A stretch of DNA of 64,000 nucleotides from Secundilactobacillus collinoides DSM 20515 = JCM 1123 (GTDB lineage: Bacteria; Bacillota; Bacilli; Lactobacillales; Lactobacillaceae), in contig NZ_AYYR01000054.1 of assembly GCF_001435975.1 (NCBI RefSeq), positions 1-64,000 on the forward strand, read 5' to 3'. Under the pieces are notes generated by a model that was given only the letters and a program-made list of their open reading frames with translations, did not search any database and was not told the DNA's origin. Positions 33,329 to 41,321 of this stretch are shown here, piece by piece; the first letter of the stretch is position 1; each line of letters opens with the position of its first letter. The position numbers and the translations under genes are program-made.

Positions 33329-33371
33329 CGAGAAGTCAGAGCTGACATCCTTCACTCTGGCTTTTCTTGTA
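33329..33371 (+). terminator. Terminator of mntH
   Basis: GAGAAGTCAGAG pairs with CTCTGGCTTTTC (G-U pairs), followed by TTG. A moderate hairpin starting 7 nt after the stop codon. Confidence 0.6.
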
Positions 33372-33423
33372 ACACCTGACTAGCCTAACACAGCGACAAT
33401 CATGGAAGGACAGAGGCTAAGAT

Positions 33424-34044
33424 ATGATAAAGACTGATTCAAAGGGTGACGCCCAGAAAGAAAAAATCGTCCGAATTGCGCGAGAGATGTTTGCAACGAA
33501 CGGCTTTGAAGCAACGACAACCCGGAAAATCAACCAGGAAGCCGGTATTGCGGAAGGGTTGATGTACTACTATTTTCCGCATGGCAAACGGCAAATTTTA
33601 GATACAATCGTTTACGAAGGAGTCATGGCTCGGCTAAGCAAGGCAAAATTTGTGTTTCAAAACATCAACTCAGCTGCGGATCTGGAGACAGCTCTGATGG
33701 CGAGTTTTGAAAACATTTGGGCAAGTTTTGATGATGAACAACTCTACCAGTCGTTTATGATTACGGTCCGCGAGCGGCCGCTGCTTTCCGACAAACAGGC
33801 TAACTGGTTGTTAGACACACTCGATAATTTACGAAAACAACTAGGCGACGGTTTGGCCAACATGACCGGAACGTTTAAAATACCAGCCGAAAGCACCCAA
33901 ACATTGGCGCAAGTGTTATTGGCTATTTATCAAAAAGTCATCTATGATCAATTATTGATTAAAAATGATCGGCAGTTGGACGACAAAATGGCACAGACCA
34001 TGCGACCGCAAATTGCGCTGCTATTAGCAAGCGTCAGCGATTAA
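33424..34044 (+). CDS. TetR/AcrR-family regulator
   Basis: A 206-residue protein with HTH at about residues 12-58 (AREMFATNGFEATTTRKINQEAGIAEGLMYYYFPHGK). The C-terminal ligand domain does not match a named subgroup. The ATG follows GGACAGAGG loosely. It lies between mntH and a second TetR gene. No operator is recognisable near it. Confidence 0.83.
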   Translation: MIKTDSKGDAQKEKIVRIAREMFATNGFEATTTRKINQEAGIAEGLMYYYFPHGKRQILDTIVYEGVMARLSKAKFVFQNINSAADLETALMASFENIWASFDDEQLYQSFMITVRERPLLSDKQANWLLDTLDNLRKQLGDGLANMTGTFKIPAESTQTLAQVLLAIYQKVIYDQLLIKNDRQLDDKMAQTMRPQIALLLASVSD

Positions 34045-34260
34045 TGATTAGAAGGATATGAACCCTGTTGCCAGATTTCGATTTGAAACTGAGCGATGGG
34101 GTTTTTACGTGGACTTGTCAGATGTTGCATGCAGATGGGGGATTGGCGTGTGGTTTTTTCGGACGGGTAATCACCTTAATGGGTGGCGGTTAGCATTCTG
34201 TTGACCTTTGGGGGCATGTCCAGGCTCCGACAGCTGTTAGATGATTCTTAATGTACCACG
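34045..34260. other. Intergenic stretch without recognisable features
   Basis: Between the first TetR gene and the small divergent reading frame. No terminator with a T-tract, no long frame and no repeat was seen. Confidence 0.4.
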
Positions 34261-34338
34261 CTAATGTCCCACGTTGAATCCGCGAAAGTTCATGGCACGA
34301 ATGGTGTTCAGCACCGCTTTAATCACGAATTGACACAT
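34261..34338 (-). CDS. Possible 25-residue peptide
   Basis: MCQFVIKAVLNTIRAMNFRG plus five more residues, ending FNVGH, from an ATG 7-10 nt after AAAGAAG. A minus-strand promoter fits upstream: TTGATA (inside the palindrome at 34393-34406), 17 nt, TATACC, leaving a leader of about 25 nt. The peptide is cationic and could form an amphipathic helix. It is divergent from the TetR gene at 34494 and shares its operator. No family recognised. It may be chance. Confidence 0.35.
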   Translation of the reverse strand: MCQFVIKAVLNTIRAMNFRGFNVGH

Positions 34339-34392
34339 GTTGTATCTTCTTTCCCACGTTCACTGGTCGTGGTATAGTTGAGTTAGATAGAC

Positions 34393-34429
34393 CTATCAAT
34401 TGATAGATATTGGACACAAACTGTATAAT
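34393..34429 (+). promoter_or_regulatory. Promoter and palindromic operator of the second TetR gene
   Basis: CTATCAATTGATAG (34393-34406) is a perfect palindrome. It contains TTGATA on both strands. On the plus strand TTGATA (34400-34405), 18 nt, TATAAT (34424-34429) is a strong promoter. On the minus strand TTGATA, 17 nt, TATACC faces the small peptide frame. A repressor bound here would block both. Confidence 0.6.
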
Positions 34430-34493
34430 TGTGGCACTTCTAGCTCTGAGGACGTGTTACAGTAAGAATACCAACAAAGGGGGCGGGACGAAG

Positions 34494-35090
34494 ATGTTAA
34501 AGAAAAATCACACGCGACGTGAGCTGCAAAAAGCGATGCTCGCGTTACTGACTTCGAAGCCGTTTGCGAACATTACCGTAAACGACTTGGTTAAGCAGAG
34601 TCACCTTAACCGCAGCACCTTTTACCGCTACTATGATGATAAATATGATTTGATCCGCAATGTTGAGGATGATTTCATCGAAAAATTCATGGTATTCCGT
34701 AAACAATTCGGGATCTTAAATTTGGAAAATGATGCTTTGGAAGCTAAATTTGAATTTTGCCGGGCCCACGCGGTGACTATTCGCACATTACTGAGTGTGA
34801 ATGGTGACCCACGTTTTGAGCGCCGGTTGCGACAGGAAATTGATCGTGCCGTTGAAACAAAATTCAACTTAAAAACAAAAAACGCGATGGACTCGATGTC
34901 GGCAAATTTTGCTAAATCATCCCTTAGTGGTGCGGTGATGTACACCATTGGATTTATTGCCACCAATCCTGATCCAAAACTCGTGGTGCCGCTGGAACAG
35001 AATATGAAACGCTTGATTTTAAACGGTCCGTGGCAGATTCTCAAAGAAGTTTCAGATAATGATGGGCAACAGGGGTCACAGACAAAATAA
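34494..35090 (+). CDS. TetR-family regulator (DhaS-like)
   Basis: A 198-residue protein from the ATG at 34494 behind AAAGGGGG; the frame is open to 34410 but covers the -10 region. N-terminal HTH: TRRELQKAMLALLTSKPFANITVNDLVKQSHLNRSTFYRYYDDKYDL. The C-terminal region has the short helical pattern of DhaS/TetR_C_8 proteins. Autoregulation through the palindrome at its promoter is likely. No target gene is evident downstream. Confidence 0.82.
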   Translation: MLKKNHTRRELQKAMLALLTSKPFANITVNDLVKQSHLNRSTFYRYYDDKYDLIRNVEDDFIEKFMVFRKQFGILNLENDALEAKFEFCRAHAVTIRTLLSVNGDPRFERRLRQEIDRAVETKFNLKTKNAMDSMSANFAKSSLSGAVMYTIGFIATNPDPKLVVPLEQNMKRLILNGPWQILKEVSDNDGQQGSQTK

Positions 35091-35234
35091 ATTAGAATGT
35101 TTTTTAACAAGTGTTTTATCCCGCCAAAACCCGCGTTATGTGTAGATTTGTTTGACTTTTCGTGTGTTCAAAATGAAACATTTCTAATTGAATTGTTGGT
35201 TGAAGATACCCCAACTTCTCGATATGATAGACAC

Positions 35235-35526
35235 ATAAAGTGATAGTGAATTGAATCTAAGCAACGACGAGTTGTCAGGATTCAGGTTTATCACATAGGA
35301 GTTGGCTTATATAAAGCACTACTTTGACCTTTGAAATGAGTCACATCATTGCAAGATGGATAATTGGAGTTATCCGGGGGATCTTGTGTGAATAACGGGG
35401 GGTCGTTATTCAACGAGGGTGTAATTTAAAAAGGTTTTCGAATAGAAGCTTAACATAAGCGCGTCTCAGACATGGGACCAACAATAAAAAAGACACGATG
35501 GCTAGGTACCGGAGGGTCTTTTTTTG
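35235..35526 (+). ncRNA. Candidate small RNA
   Basis: Bounded by TTGAAG-17-TATGAT (35200-35228) and a T7 tract after GTC at 35526. Inside, GGATAA...TTATCC is nested in CAAGAT...ATCTTG with a GGGGG bulge, and GAATAACG-GGGGGT-CGTTATTC follows. No known RNA family recognised. The terminator stem is only 8 bp with a long loop. Confidence 0.25.
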
Positions 35527-35720
35527 TGGCCAGAGAGTGGAGCCCCCTGCCTTGCGGAACTCATTTCCGCGACATAACCAAAAAACCACGTCGCAATCAC
35601 CACACAGACGAATTTGAAAGAATAAGTCCGGGCCTGACTTTTTGACCCAGAGTGCCTTATGCAGGAGCCTCTGCCTTGCGGAACTCGTGTCGGCTACATA
35701 ACCTAGAAATCGCATTGTCA
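35527..35720 (+). repeat. Dispersed palindromic repeat, copies C1 and C2 (partial)
   Basis: C1 (about 35527-35582): GGCCAGAGAGTGGAG joined directly to CCCCCTGCCTTGCGGAACTC, i.e. left and right ends without the inner hairpin, right after a T-tract. C2 (about 35617-35705): AAGTCCGGGCCTGACTTTTT, GACCCAGAGTGCCTTATGCA, then GCCTCTGCCTTGCGGAACTC, the right half of an element including the inner hairpin arm. Both end in ACATAACC. Confidence 0.7.
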
Positions 35721-35805
35721 TCACCACACAACCGACTACCGAGATTCTTAAATGACTGCGATAATTCCCGCGATCTCGGCGAACATCCCAATCTCATTAG
35801 TGCAT

Positions 35806-35868
35806 AAAAAAGCCATCAAATACCGAATTAGCAACTGCTAAAACTGTGTTTGACGGCTATTTTTTGCG
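35806..35868. terminator. Terminator of DUF554 gene
   Basis: AAAAAAGCCATCAAA...TTTGACGGCTATTTTTT hairpin with an inner AGCA/TGCT helix, downstream (minus strand) of the DUF554 gene. A- and T-tracts on both sides. Confidence 0.8.
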
Positions 35869-35943
35869 TTTTTCGGAAAGTTCCGTACGCGTACTACGAG
35901 GTGCGTGGTTTTCTCAGTGTACAGCCTTGAATGCCTTACTGTG

Positions 35944-36675
35944 TTACATCAGTGCTACATACCCGATCACTACTAACAACCCAGGCAACATATTGGCCAC
36001 TCTAATTTTGGTATCCAGTAACAGGTTGATACCGATGCAGAAAATCATCATTGAGCCGACCAACGAGATACCATTAGTCATAGCGGTAGTCAGAAATTGA
36101 TCAATAAACACCGCCAGCAATGTAATCGTCATCTGAAAGATAAACAGTGGCAGGCTGCTGAAAATTGCACCGACACCGAAACTTGCAGCATAAATGGCCA
36201 CAATCACACCATCTAAAATTGCCTTTGTAAACAGCATGGTCGGGTCATGATTGATAGCGTCTTGTAATGATCCAATGATAGCCATAGCGCCAACGCAGAT
36301 CGTCAAAGTAGCACTAACGAACCCTTCGATGAACAAAGAATCACTTTTAGCACCAACCTTACGGCGCAACCAATCACCTAGTTTCACAAATTGATGGTCA
36401 ATGTCAATTAATTCACCGATCAACGCCCCAATGACTAATGATATAGTCGCCATGAGTGTGCCGTGAGTGCTGATCTGTCCGTTTTTGACGACCAGCATCT
36501 GACTCAATACGCCTGCGACGCCGATAAAAATTACGGCGACACCTATGGCCTGAATAATGGTTTTTTGCAGCTTATCGTTTAATAGCCGCTGAAATATGTA
36601 TCCGATAACACCGCCTGCTAAAACCGCGGCGGTGTTCACAATGGTGCCAATGCCAACTAAGTAAATAATGCTCAC
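35944..36675 (-). CDS. DUF554 (YqgA/YdfK-like) membrane protein
   Basis: A 243-residue protein with about seven membrane helices. GIGTIVNTAAVLAGGVIGYIFQ at the N-terminus, IGALIGELIDID and the mid-protein FVSATLTICVGAMAIIGSLQDA are typical of the DUF554 family, whose function is unknown. The only standard in-frame start is GTG at 36675, but it directly abuts AGAGGG. The ATT at 36669, 5 nt after GAGGGG, sits better, so the true start is uncertain. A paralogue is at 58538. Confidence 0.82.
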   Translation of the reverse strand: MSIIYLVGIGTIVNTAAVLAGGVIGYIFQRLLNDKLQKTIIQAIGVAVIFIGVAGVLSQMLVVKNGQISTHGTLMATISLVIGALIGELIDIDHQFVKLGDWLRRKVGAKSDSLFIEGFVSATLTICVGAMAIIGSLQDAINHDPTMLFTKAILDGVIVAIYAASFGVGAIFSSLPLFIFQMTITLLAVFIDQFLTTAMTNGISLVGSMMIFCIGINLLLDTKIRVANMLPGLLVVIGYVALM

Positions 36676-36948
36676 CCCTCTAAATCGCGCTTAAATGGCC
36701 TGTGACGGTCACACCATTCAGTTTAACATGTGTATGTGACTTCCGGCAATGCTTGTCTCTACCGTCAATTATCACTGCTTTGCCTGCATATTAACAGGTT
36801 ACGGTTACACGACAGACCGTTGAAACTCAAAAATTTAATGTGTGAGGTGTGACTGCCGTTAGCCGTCCTAACAGGCTATTCAAAATTAAAGAACAATCAA
36901 AGCAGTGACCTAGTATTGGGGATCAACATTAATGGCCAAACAGTCAAA

Positions 36949-37548
36949 TTAAGCCTTTTGAATTAATGTTTTTACGACTCGGCAGGGATTCCCAACAGCC
37001 ACGACACCGGCTGGAATATCATGGGTGACAACACTGCCGCCGCCAATTACTGAACCAGCACCAATCGTGACGCCGGGCAGAACAATCACGCCACCGCCTA
37101 GCCAGCATTGATGCTCGATGTGAACAGGCACCGCTCTGGTCCGCACGAAATGCTGTTCTGGATGAGCATCCCAATTAGGATTTAACCGTTCAGCCACTGT
37201 GACTGGGTGGGTAGCGGTATAGATTTGTACGTTGGGACCAATCATTGTCTCATCATCGATAGTAATCAGGTTGGAGTCCATAAAACTGCAGTTCATGTTA
37301 ACTGAAACCTTGCTGCCAAGGTAGATATTGGCAGCCATATCGCACAAAAAGGGTGTGCCTATCGTTGCATCGTGACCAATTCCACCAAGGTAGCGCGTTA
37401 GCAAGTCGTGGCGCTCATCACCGTGGTCGTACGCAGTTTGGTTGTAAGCCTTCAAGAATGTATAGGCCTGCTGTTTGTGCGTTTTAAACGTGGCATCATG
37501 GGCATCGTACAAGTCACCATTGAGACATTTTTCCCACTCAGTTGTCAT
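36949..37548 (-). CDS. Sugar O-acetyltransferase (maltose/galactoside acetyltransferase family)
   Basis: A 199-residue protein with AAGGAG before the ATG. The maltose acetyltransferase N-terminal domain (EWEKCLNGDLYDAHD) precedes a left-handed beta-helix of hexapeptide repeats with the catalytic His in YTATHPV and the C-terminal GGGVIVLPGVTIGAGSVIGGGSVVTHDIP. It transfers acetyl from acetyl-CoA to a sugar hydroxyl. Divergent from the dehydrogenase gene at 37768, and monocistronic. Confidence 0.88.
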   Translation of the reverse strand: MTTEWEKCLNGDLYDAHDATFKTHKQQAYTFLKAYNQTAYDHGDERHDLLTRYLGGIGHDATIGTPFLCDMAANIYLGSKVSVNMNCSFMDSNLITIDDETMIGPNVQIYTATHPVTVAERLNPNWDAHPEQHFVRTRAVPVHIEHQCWLGGGVIVLPGVTIGAGSVIGGGSVVTHDIPAGVVAVGNPCRVVKTLIQKA

Positions 37549-37767
37549 GCAAAGGACTCCTTATCATTCGTTTTTGTTGGTTTTAGTTTACAACGACTTA
37601 TGATTGAAGGTCAATTTCGGCCTGGGTCAACTCTAACTGTTAAAAATTTGGAAATAATCATTTCAAAAACGTGCTTACGTATTAAAATAAGGATAACAAT
37701 TATTTACGTGATCACTGCTCATCAACAGGTTCACGACTGTAAACAGATGCAATCAGGGAGGCTATTA

Positions 37768-38745
37768 ATGATGAAGGCGGCATATATTGAACGGCTTGGC
37801 GACGCCAGCAGTATTCAAATTGGGGAGTTACCTGATCCAGAAGTCTATCAAAAAGACGTGCTTGTTCGGGTTGAAGGGGTCGCGGTTGACCGGGTCGACA
37901 CGTATGTGCGCAGCGGTGCTTATCAAACAGACATGGCATTTCCGCACGTCATCGGTCGTGATATGGTCGGTGAAGTGGTGTCAGTTGGTTCCGCAGTGAC
38001 TGCCTTTAAAGTCGGTGACAGCGTTTGGACGAATTCGATGGGCTATGATGGTCGTCAGGGTGTGACCAGTACACTGGTGGCAGTGTCTTCAGATCGACTT
38101 GCACCAGTGCCGAGGGGTGTCGACCACATACAACTGATTGCCTCGGTTCATTCTTCCGCAACTGCCGTGCTGGTGTTGAGCGATGTCATGCAAGTCCGCA
38201 TGGGTCAGTCGATCCTGATTGAGGGCGCGGCTGGCCACGTGGGCACGAAACTAGTCCAACTGGCGGAACGAATGGGGCTTGACATCCTCACCACGTCAAA
38301 TGAACGCGATTTTACAAATCTGGCCAAACTTGGCAGCCAAGGCACTTTCAATTACAGGGAAAACTTTGGTCAGAAAGTGACTGGCTTGTTCTCTAATGGC
38401 GTTGATCACATCATTGATACGTCAGGAAATGCCGACTTTCAAACGAACATCAATCTCTTGGCACAAAATGGCGAAATCACGTTGATTACGGCCCCAAAGA
38501 GCAACCTTTTCTCCTTCAACGTTCGGCATTTTTACATGAATCAAAAACACATCAACGGGTTTGTGATTAGTCACGCCTCAATCGTACAGTTGCGTCAGGC
38601 GGCCCAAACCATCAACGCCGCTTTTCGTCGCGGGATGCTGCTGGACGATGAGATTATTGTGAAACATTTTGATGACGCACAATGGGCGCATGAAACGTTA
38701 GAAATGGGTCAGGATAAGGGCAAACGAATTGTGCTAGTGCCGTAG
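37768..38745 (+). CDS. Zinc-independent medium-chain dehydrogenase (quinone oxidoreductase-like)
   Basis: A 325-residue protein from the ATG-ATG at 37768/37771 behind GGGAGG; a long upstream extension of the frame to 37408 overlaps the acetyltransferase promoter and is not coding. The GroES-like domain has HVIGRDMVGEVVSVG, lacking the zinc ligands of alcohol dehydrogenases. The Rossmann domain begins EGAAGHVGTKLVQLA. It fits NADPH:quinone reductase / enone reductase enzymes. Substrate unknown. Confidence 0.83.
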   Translation: MMKAAYIERLGDASSIQIGELPDPEVYQKDVLVRVEGVAVDRVDTYVRSGAYQTDMAFPHVIGRDMVGEVVSVGSAVTAFKVGDSVWTNSMGYDGRQGVTSTLVAVSSDRLAPVPRGVDHIQLIASVHSSATAVLVLSDVMQVRMGQSILIEGAAGHVGTKLVQLAERMGLDILTTSNERDFTNLAKLGSQGTFNYRENFGQKVTGLFSNGVDHIIDTSGNADFQTNINLLAQNGEITLITAPKSNLFSFNVRHFYMNQKHINGFVISHASIVQLRQAAQTINAAFRRGMLLDDEIIVKHFDDAQWAHETLEMGQDKGKRIVLVP

Positions 38746-38841
38746 ATATTCGTGAACAGTTACACTGAGCCAATCCATAATATCGCGTTGCGGTTGGAAC
38801 CTGATGCCTCAACGTGTCATAAACGGCTGATACCGACAGTA

Positions 38842-38894
38842 TAAGGCACCTCAGATTATTATCCAATTCAGGATTTTAATCTGGGGTGCCTTAA
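38842..38894 (+). terminator. Terminator
   Basis: AAGGCACCTCAGATTA pairs with TAATCTGGGGTGCCTT around an 18-nt loop, followed by a T-rich run; about 100 nt after the dehydrogenase stop. Confidence 0.75.
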
Positions 38895-38944
38895 GTTTTG
38901 GACTCAGAACTGTAGTTGTGCAACGTTTGATCAAGCATTTTTAT

Positions 38945-39222
38945 TTCCATTCGTTTTTTGTGGTCGAGTGGAAACAAATTTACAGAGCCACGGACTGCTG
39001 CAAAGTGGGTTCTGCTCCAAAAAGTCGAATTTGGGCTTTTTCTTAAATTTTACAGTGTTGTGCTTGCGACGCGGTTCTAGGCTTCGTTGCCTAAACGAGT
39101 TACGCAAGGCAGGGGGCTCCTGCGTAAGGCACTTTGACCCGAAAAGCCGGACCCAGACTTTTTGGGTCAAAGTGCCTTACGCTCCGCCCCCTAGGCGCCT
39201 TGCTCCACTCTCTGGCCTCAAC
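38945..39222 (-). repeat. Dispersed palindromic repeat, copy D (full, with decayed fragment)
   Basis: On the minus strand the full element runs from 39222 to about 39050: CCAGAGAGTGGAGCAAGGCG, CCTAGGGGGCGGAGCGTAAG, then the inner hairpin GCACTTTGACCC...GGGTCAAAGTGCC, then CCCCCTGCCTTGCGTAACTC and GTTTAGGCAACGAAGCC. A more decayed piece lies at 38945-39050 (TCGAGTGGAAACAAATTTA). The SDR reading frame ends inside this element. Confidence 0.8.
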
Positions 39223-40046
39223 ATATCCCTTAACCGCAACTGTCCCACTACACCGCCATCAATTAAAATGTCAGTTCCTGTGAGATAGGCTGGGGCATCG
39301 GTCACTAAGTAGGCGAGAAAACCGCCGACCTCCTGGGGTGTGCCAAAGCGTTTGATTGCGGCGTAGTTGACCATGGCTCCGGCACCCTTATCTTTTTCCA
39401 GTTTCCCCATCTTCGTATCAAACGATCCCGGCGAGACGGACACCACGTGGGCACCACGAGAACCGTAAATCGGGGCAATGTGCTCGGTGTACCACATCAC
39501 GAAATTCTTGCTCAGCGGATACGCCATTTGCGACCGATTCTTTTTGGGGAGTACCTGGCAATGTTGTACCAACCTGTGATAAAGCACTTCTGTATCCCGG
39601 TTAACTGTTTTATAGGCGTGTTTTGGAATCATTAATTTTGGCAGCATGTAGCCCGCCATGGAGGCAACGTTGACCAAACTAAACCGGTGGTCGGTCAGCT
39701 CCATAAACGCCCGGTCAACGTTTACAGTTCCCACGGCGTTTATGGCGATAATCTTGCGATAGTCGCCCATGCTGGGACTCACGCCAGCAGTATGGATAAC
39801 ACCGGTGATGTGGCCTAAGTGAACAGCTGTGTCAGCCATGTAGGTCACGTCGGCCTCTGAAGTAATGTCACAGGTCACAGTTGCTACTTCAGCTTGATGT
39901 TCATCCAGCGCTTGTTTCGCCTTTGCGAGCGCGTCACTGCTTAAATCTGCTAGTAATATGACAGTATTTTCTCGGTCACTAAGGGTTTCAGCTGCAGCAA
40001 ATCCCATGCCGCCGGTTCCGCCAGTGATAACGAAGACATCTTTCAT
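39177..40046 (-). CDS. SDR-family oxidoreductase ending inside a repeat
   Basis: A 289-residue protein with GGAGG before the ATG. TGGTGGMG, HTAGVSPS in the NNAG position, NVASMAG and YPLSK as the YxxxK pair indicate a functional SDR. The normal family end (LTGTDILIDGGV) is followed by about 20 extra residues. The last 13 (PESGARRLGGGA and neighbours) and the TAA stop come from the dispersed repeat copy D, so the element appears to have inserted at the original 3' end. Confidence 0.8.
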   Translation of the reverse strand: MKDVFVITGGTGGMGFAAAETLSDRENTVILLADLSSDALAKAKQALDEHQAEVATVTCDITSEADVTYMADTAVHLGHITGVIHTAGVSPSMGDYRKIIAINAVGTVNVDRAFMELTDHRFSLVNVASMAGYMLPKLMIPKHAYKTVNRDTEVLYHRLVQHCQVLPKKNRSQMAYPLSKNFVMWYTEHIAPIYGSRGAHVVSVSPGSFDTKMGKLEKDKGAGAMVNYAAIKRFGTPQEVGGFLAYLVTDAPAYLTGTDILIDGGVVGQLRLRDMLRPESGARRLGGGA

Positions 40047-40301
40047 GAGCGCACCTCCGATAATTGATTAGTTTCTCGACACTATTATTGTAGCACCGCT
40101 AATGTAATCGGTTGCTGAAAAGAGCCTGCAATCTCGCCTGTGACGGGGCTCTCAAAATTTGCTGAAAATGCGGAGAATTTTGTATTCTGACCGTAAAATG
40201 GCGTGAGGGCCAACGAGTGTTATAGCCAGAATGGGTGGCCATAACTTGATTATTTTGGTGCTTCGGCCCATCATTAGGGAAACAACTTCGGAGGTGCAGG
40301 C

Positions 40302-41072
40302 ATGTCACAATCATTTACGGGAAATTACGAAACGGATCGGTTTACGATTCAACTGGACGATGCGCAGGGGGAAATCGTTTTAGGAAATGGCGATGCGCAA
40401 CCAATTGCAAAATCCGTCAATTTGTTCTTTAAGGCTGGCCAATTGGTGGGCGTGACGGCATTGGCTAAGAATCGTAAGTACGATCGACTGGTCAGCATCA
40501 CGCCGGGTCCGGATGTGCCCTACCAGTATTTGGCACGAATGATTGCGGATGATGCGGTTACTGCTGGCGTTAAACTGAAGGCGGATACTGCAACAGAAAA
40601 AGTACCGCAGAACCTGGTAAAGCCCACCCGTGCTTATCTTGATGAGGTACTGCCAGTCCTGGCGTTTATGGGATTACATTTAGTTGCTCCAGTTGTAAAA
40701 AAGGGTGGTAAACCACGGCACAATTGGCAGACAGCCTTAGCAACCATGCCGTTCAAGGTTGATCATGACGGTGCCAAAGCAACGGTTTTCTGGGCCAAAC
40801 GTAATGAGTTTATCATCAAGGCGGGCGCGCAAATGAAGGCCGAAGCACCCTTGAATAAGGATGGATCATTAGGATTTTCAGCGCGATTCTCCCAACAGTT
40901 GCGGGATGAGAACGCCGATACGTTTGACGAAACCTTTGTCACGACTCAGGATGTTCATTTAAAGAGTGTCAATGAGGTCGGCCTTTTTCTCTACTTCGGC
41001 GGGACGAATAGCTGGCTGCAATTGGTTAGCGCAGATGGTCAGACCATTGATGAACTGACCGTGGTGAAGTGA
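40302..41072 (+). CDS. Conserved-looking protein of unknown function
   Basis: A 256-residue soluble protein with TTCGGAGG before the ATG. No signal peptide, membrane helix or motif that I recognise. The sequence is rich in beta-type strands (FTIQLDDAQGEIVLGNGD, VNEVGLFLYFGGTNSWLQLV), and a Lys-rich middle (VVKKGGKPRHNW) separates two halves. The composition and start look like a genuine gene. It is flanked by an SDR and a HAD phosphatase. An exact Noc-type palindrome starts at the last base of its stop codon. Confidence 0.6.
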   Translation: MSQSFTGNYETDRFTIQLDDAQGEIVLGNGDAQPIAKSVNLFFKAGQLVGVTALAKNRKYDRLVSITPGPDVPYQYLARMIADDAVTAGVKLKADTATEKVPQNLVKPTRAYLDEVLPVLAFMGLHLVAPVVKKGGKPRHNWQTALATMPFKVDHDGAKATVFWAKRNEFIIKAGAQMKAEAPLNKDGSLGFSARFSQQLRDENADTFDETFVTTQDVHLKSVNEVGLFLYFGGTNSWLQLVSADGQTIDELTVVK

Positions 41073-41085
41073 TTTCCCGGGAAAT
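41072..41085. other. Noc-type nucleoid occlusion site
   Basis: ATTTCCCGGGAAAT is an exact match to the Noc-binding sequence described in Bacillus subtilis. It starts at the last base of the stop codon of the unknown gene. A 13/14 match (ATTTCCCGGGAAAA) lies inside the glycosylase gene at 31197-31210. Confidence 0.65.
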
Positions 41086-41164
41086 GATGCGTGGGTAATA
41101 TATGTTGAACGTAATGTTAGAATTCAGAGCTGGCCAGTGTCTACAATACACAGTCAGTGCTGAT

Positions 41165-41228
41165 TAGGGCTGGAATCACGGTTGAGGAGATTTTCAATGA
41201 TCAATCGTGAAATCGGCCTTTTCATTTG
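41165..41228 (+). terminator. Probable terminator
   Basis: GGAATCACGGTTGA pairs imperfectly with TCAATCGTGAAATC, followed by GGCCTTTT. About 95 nt after the stop of the unknown gene. Confidence 0.45.
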
Positions 41229-41321
41229 AAAATATATGTAAACAAATGAAAATTTTGGGAATCCTTTCATAACTGTTTTCATCCTGTTAAGATGAGTTAA
41301 CGGCAACGGCGAGGAGCGATT

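Larger units (their letters stand above)
35091..35805. other. Large non-coding region
   Basis: About 850 bp up to the DUF554 gene. It contains a promoter-like TTGAAG-17-TATGAT at 35200-35228, two hairpins with G-rich loops (35353-35386 and 35391-35412) and a terminator-like AAAAAAGAC...GTCTTTTTTT (35486-35526). Two partial copies of the dispersed repeat follow (35527-35720). The predicted transcript 35235-35526 has no convincing coding frame apart from a 19-codon one at 35337 without a ribosome binding site, so a small RNA is possible. Confidence 0.4.

Noticed and set aside
35410-35727. 105-codon minus-strand frame
   Set aside because: It is made of repeat copies C1 and C2 and a terminator read in reverse; no start signal.
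38968-39288. 106-codon plus-strand frame
   Set aside because: It crosses repeat copy D and the end of the SDR gene antisense; not a gene.
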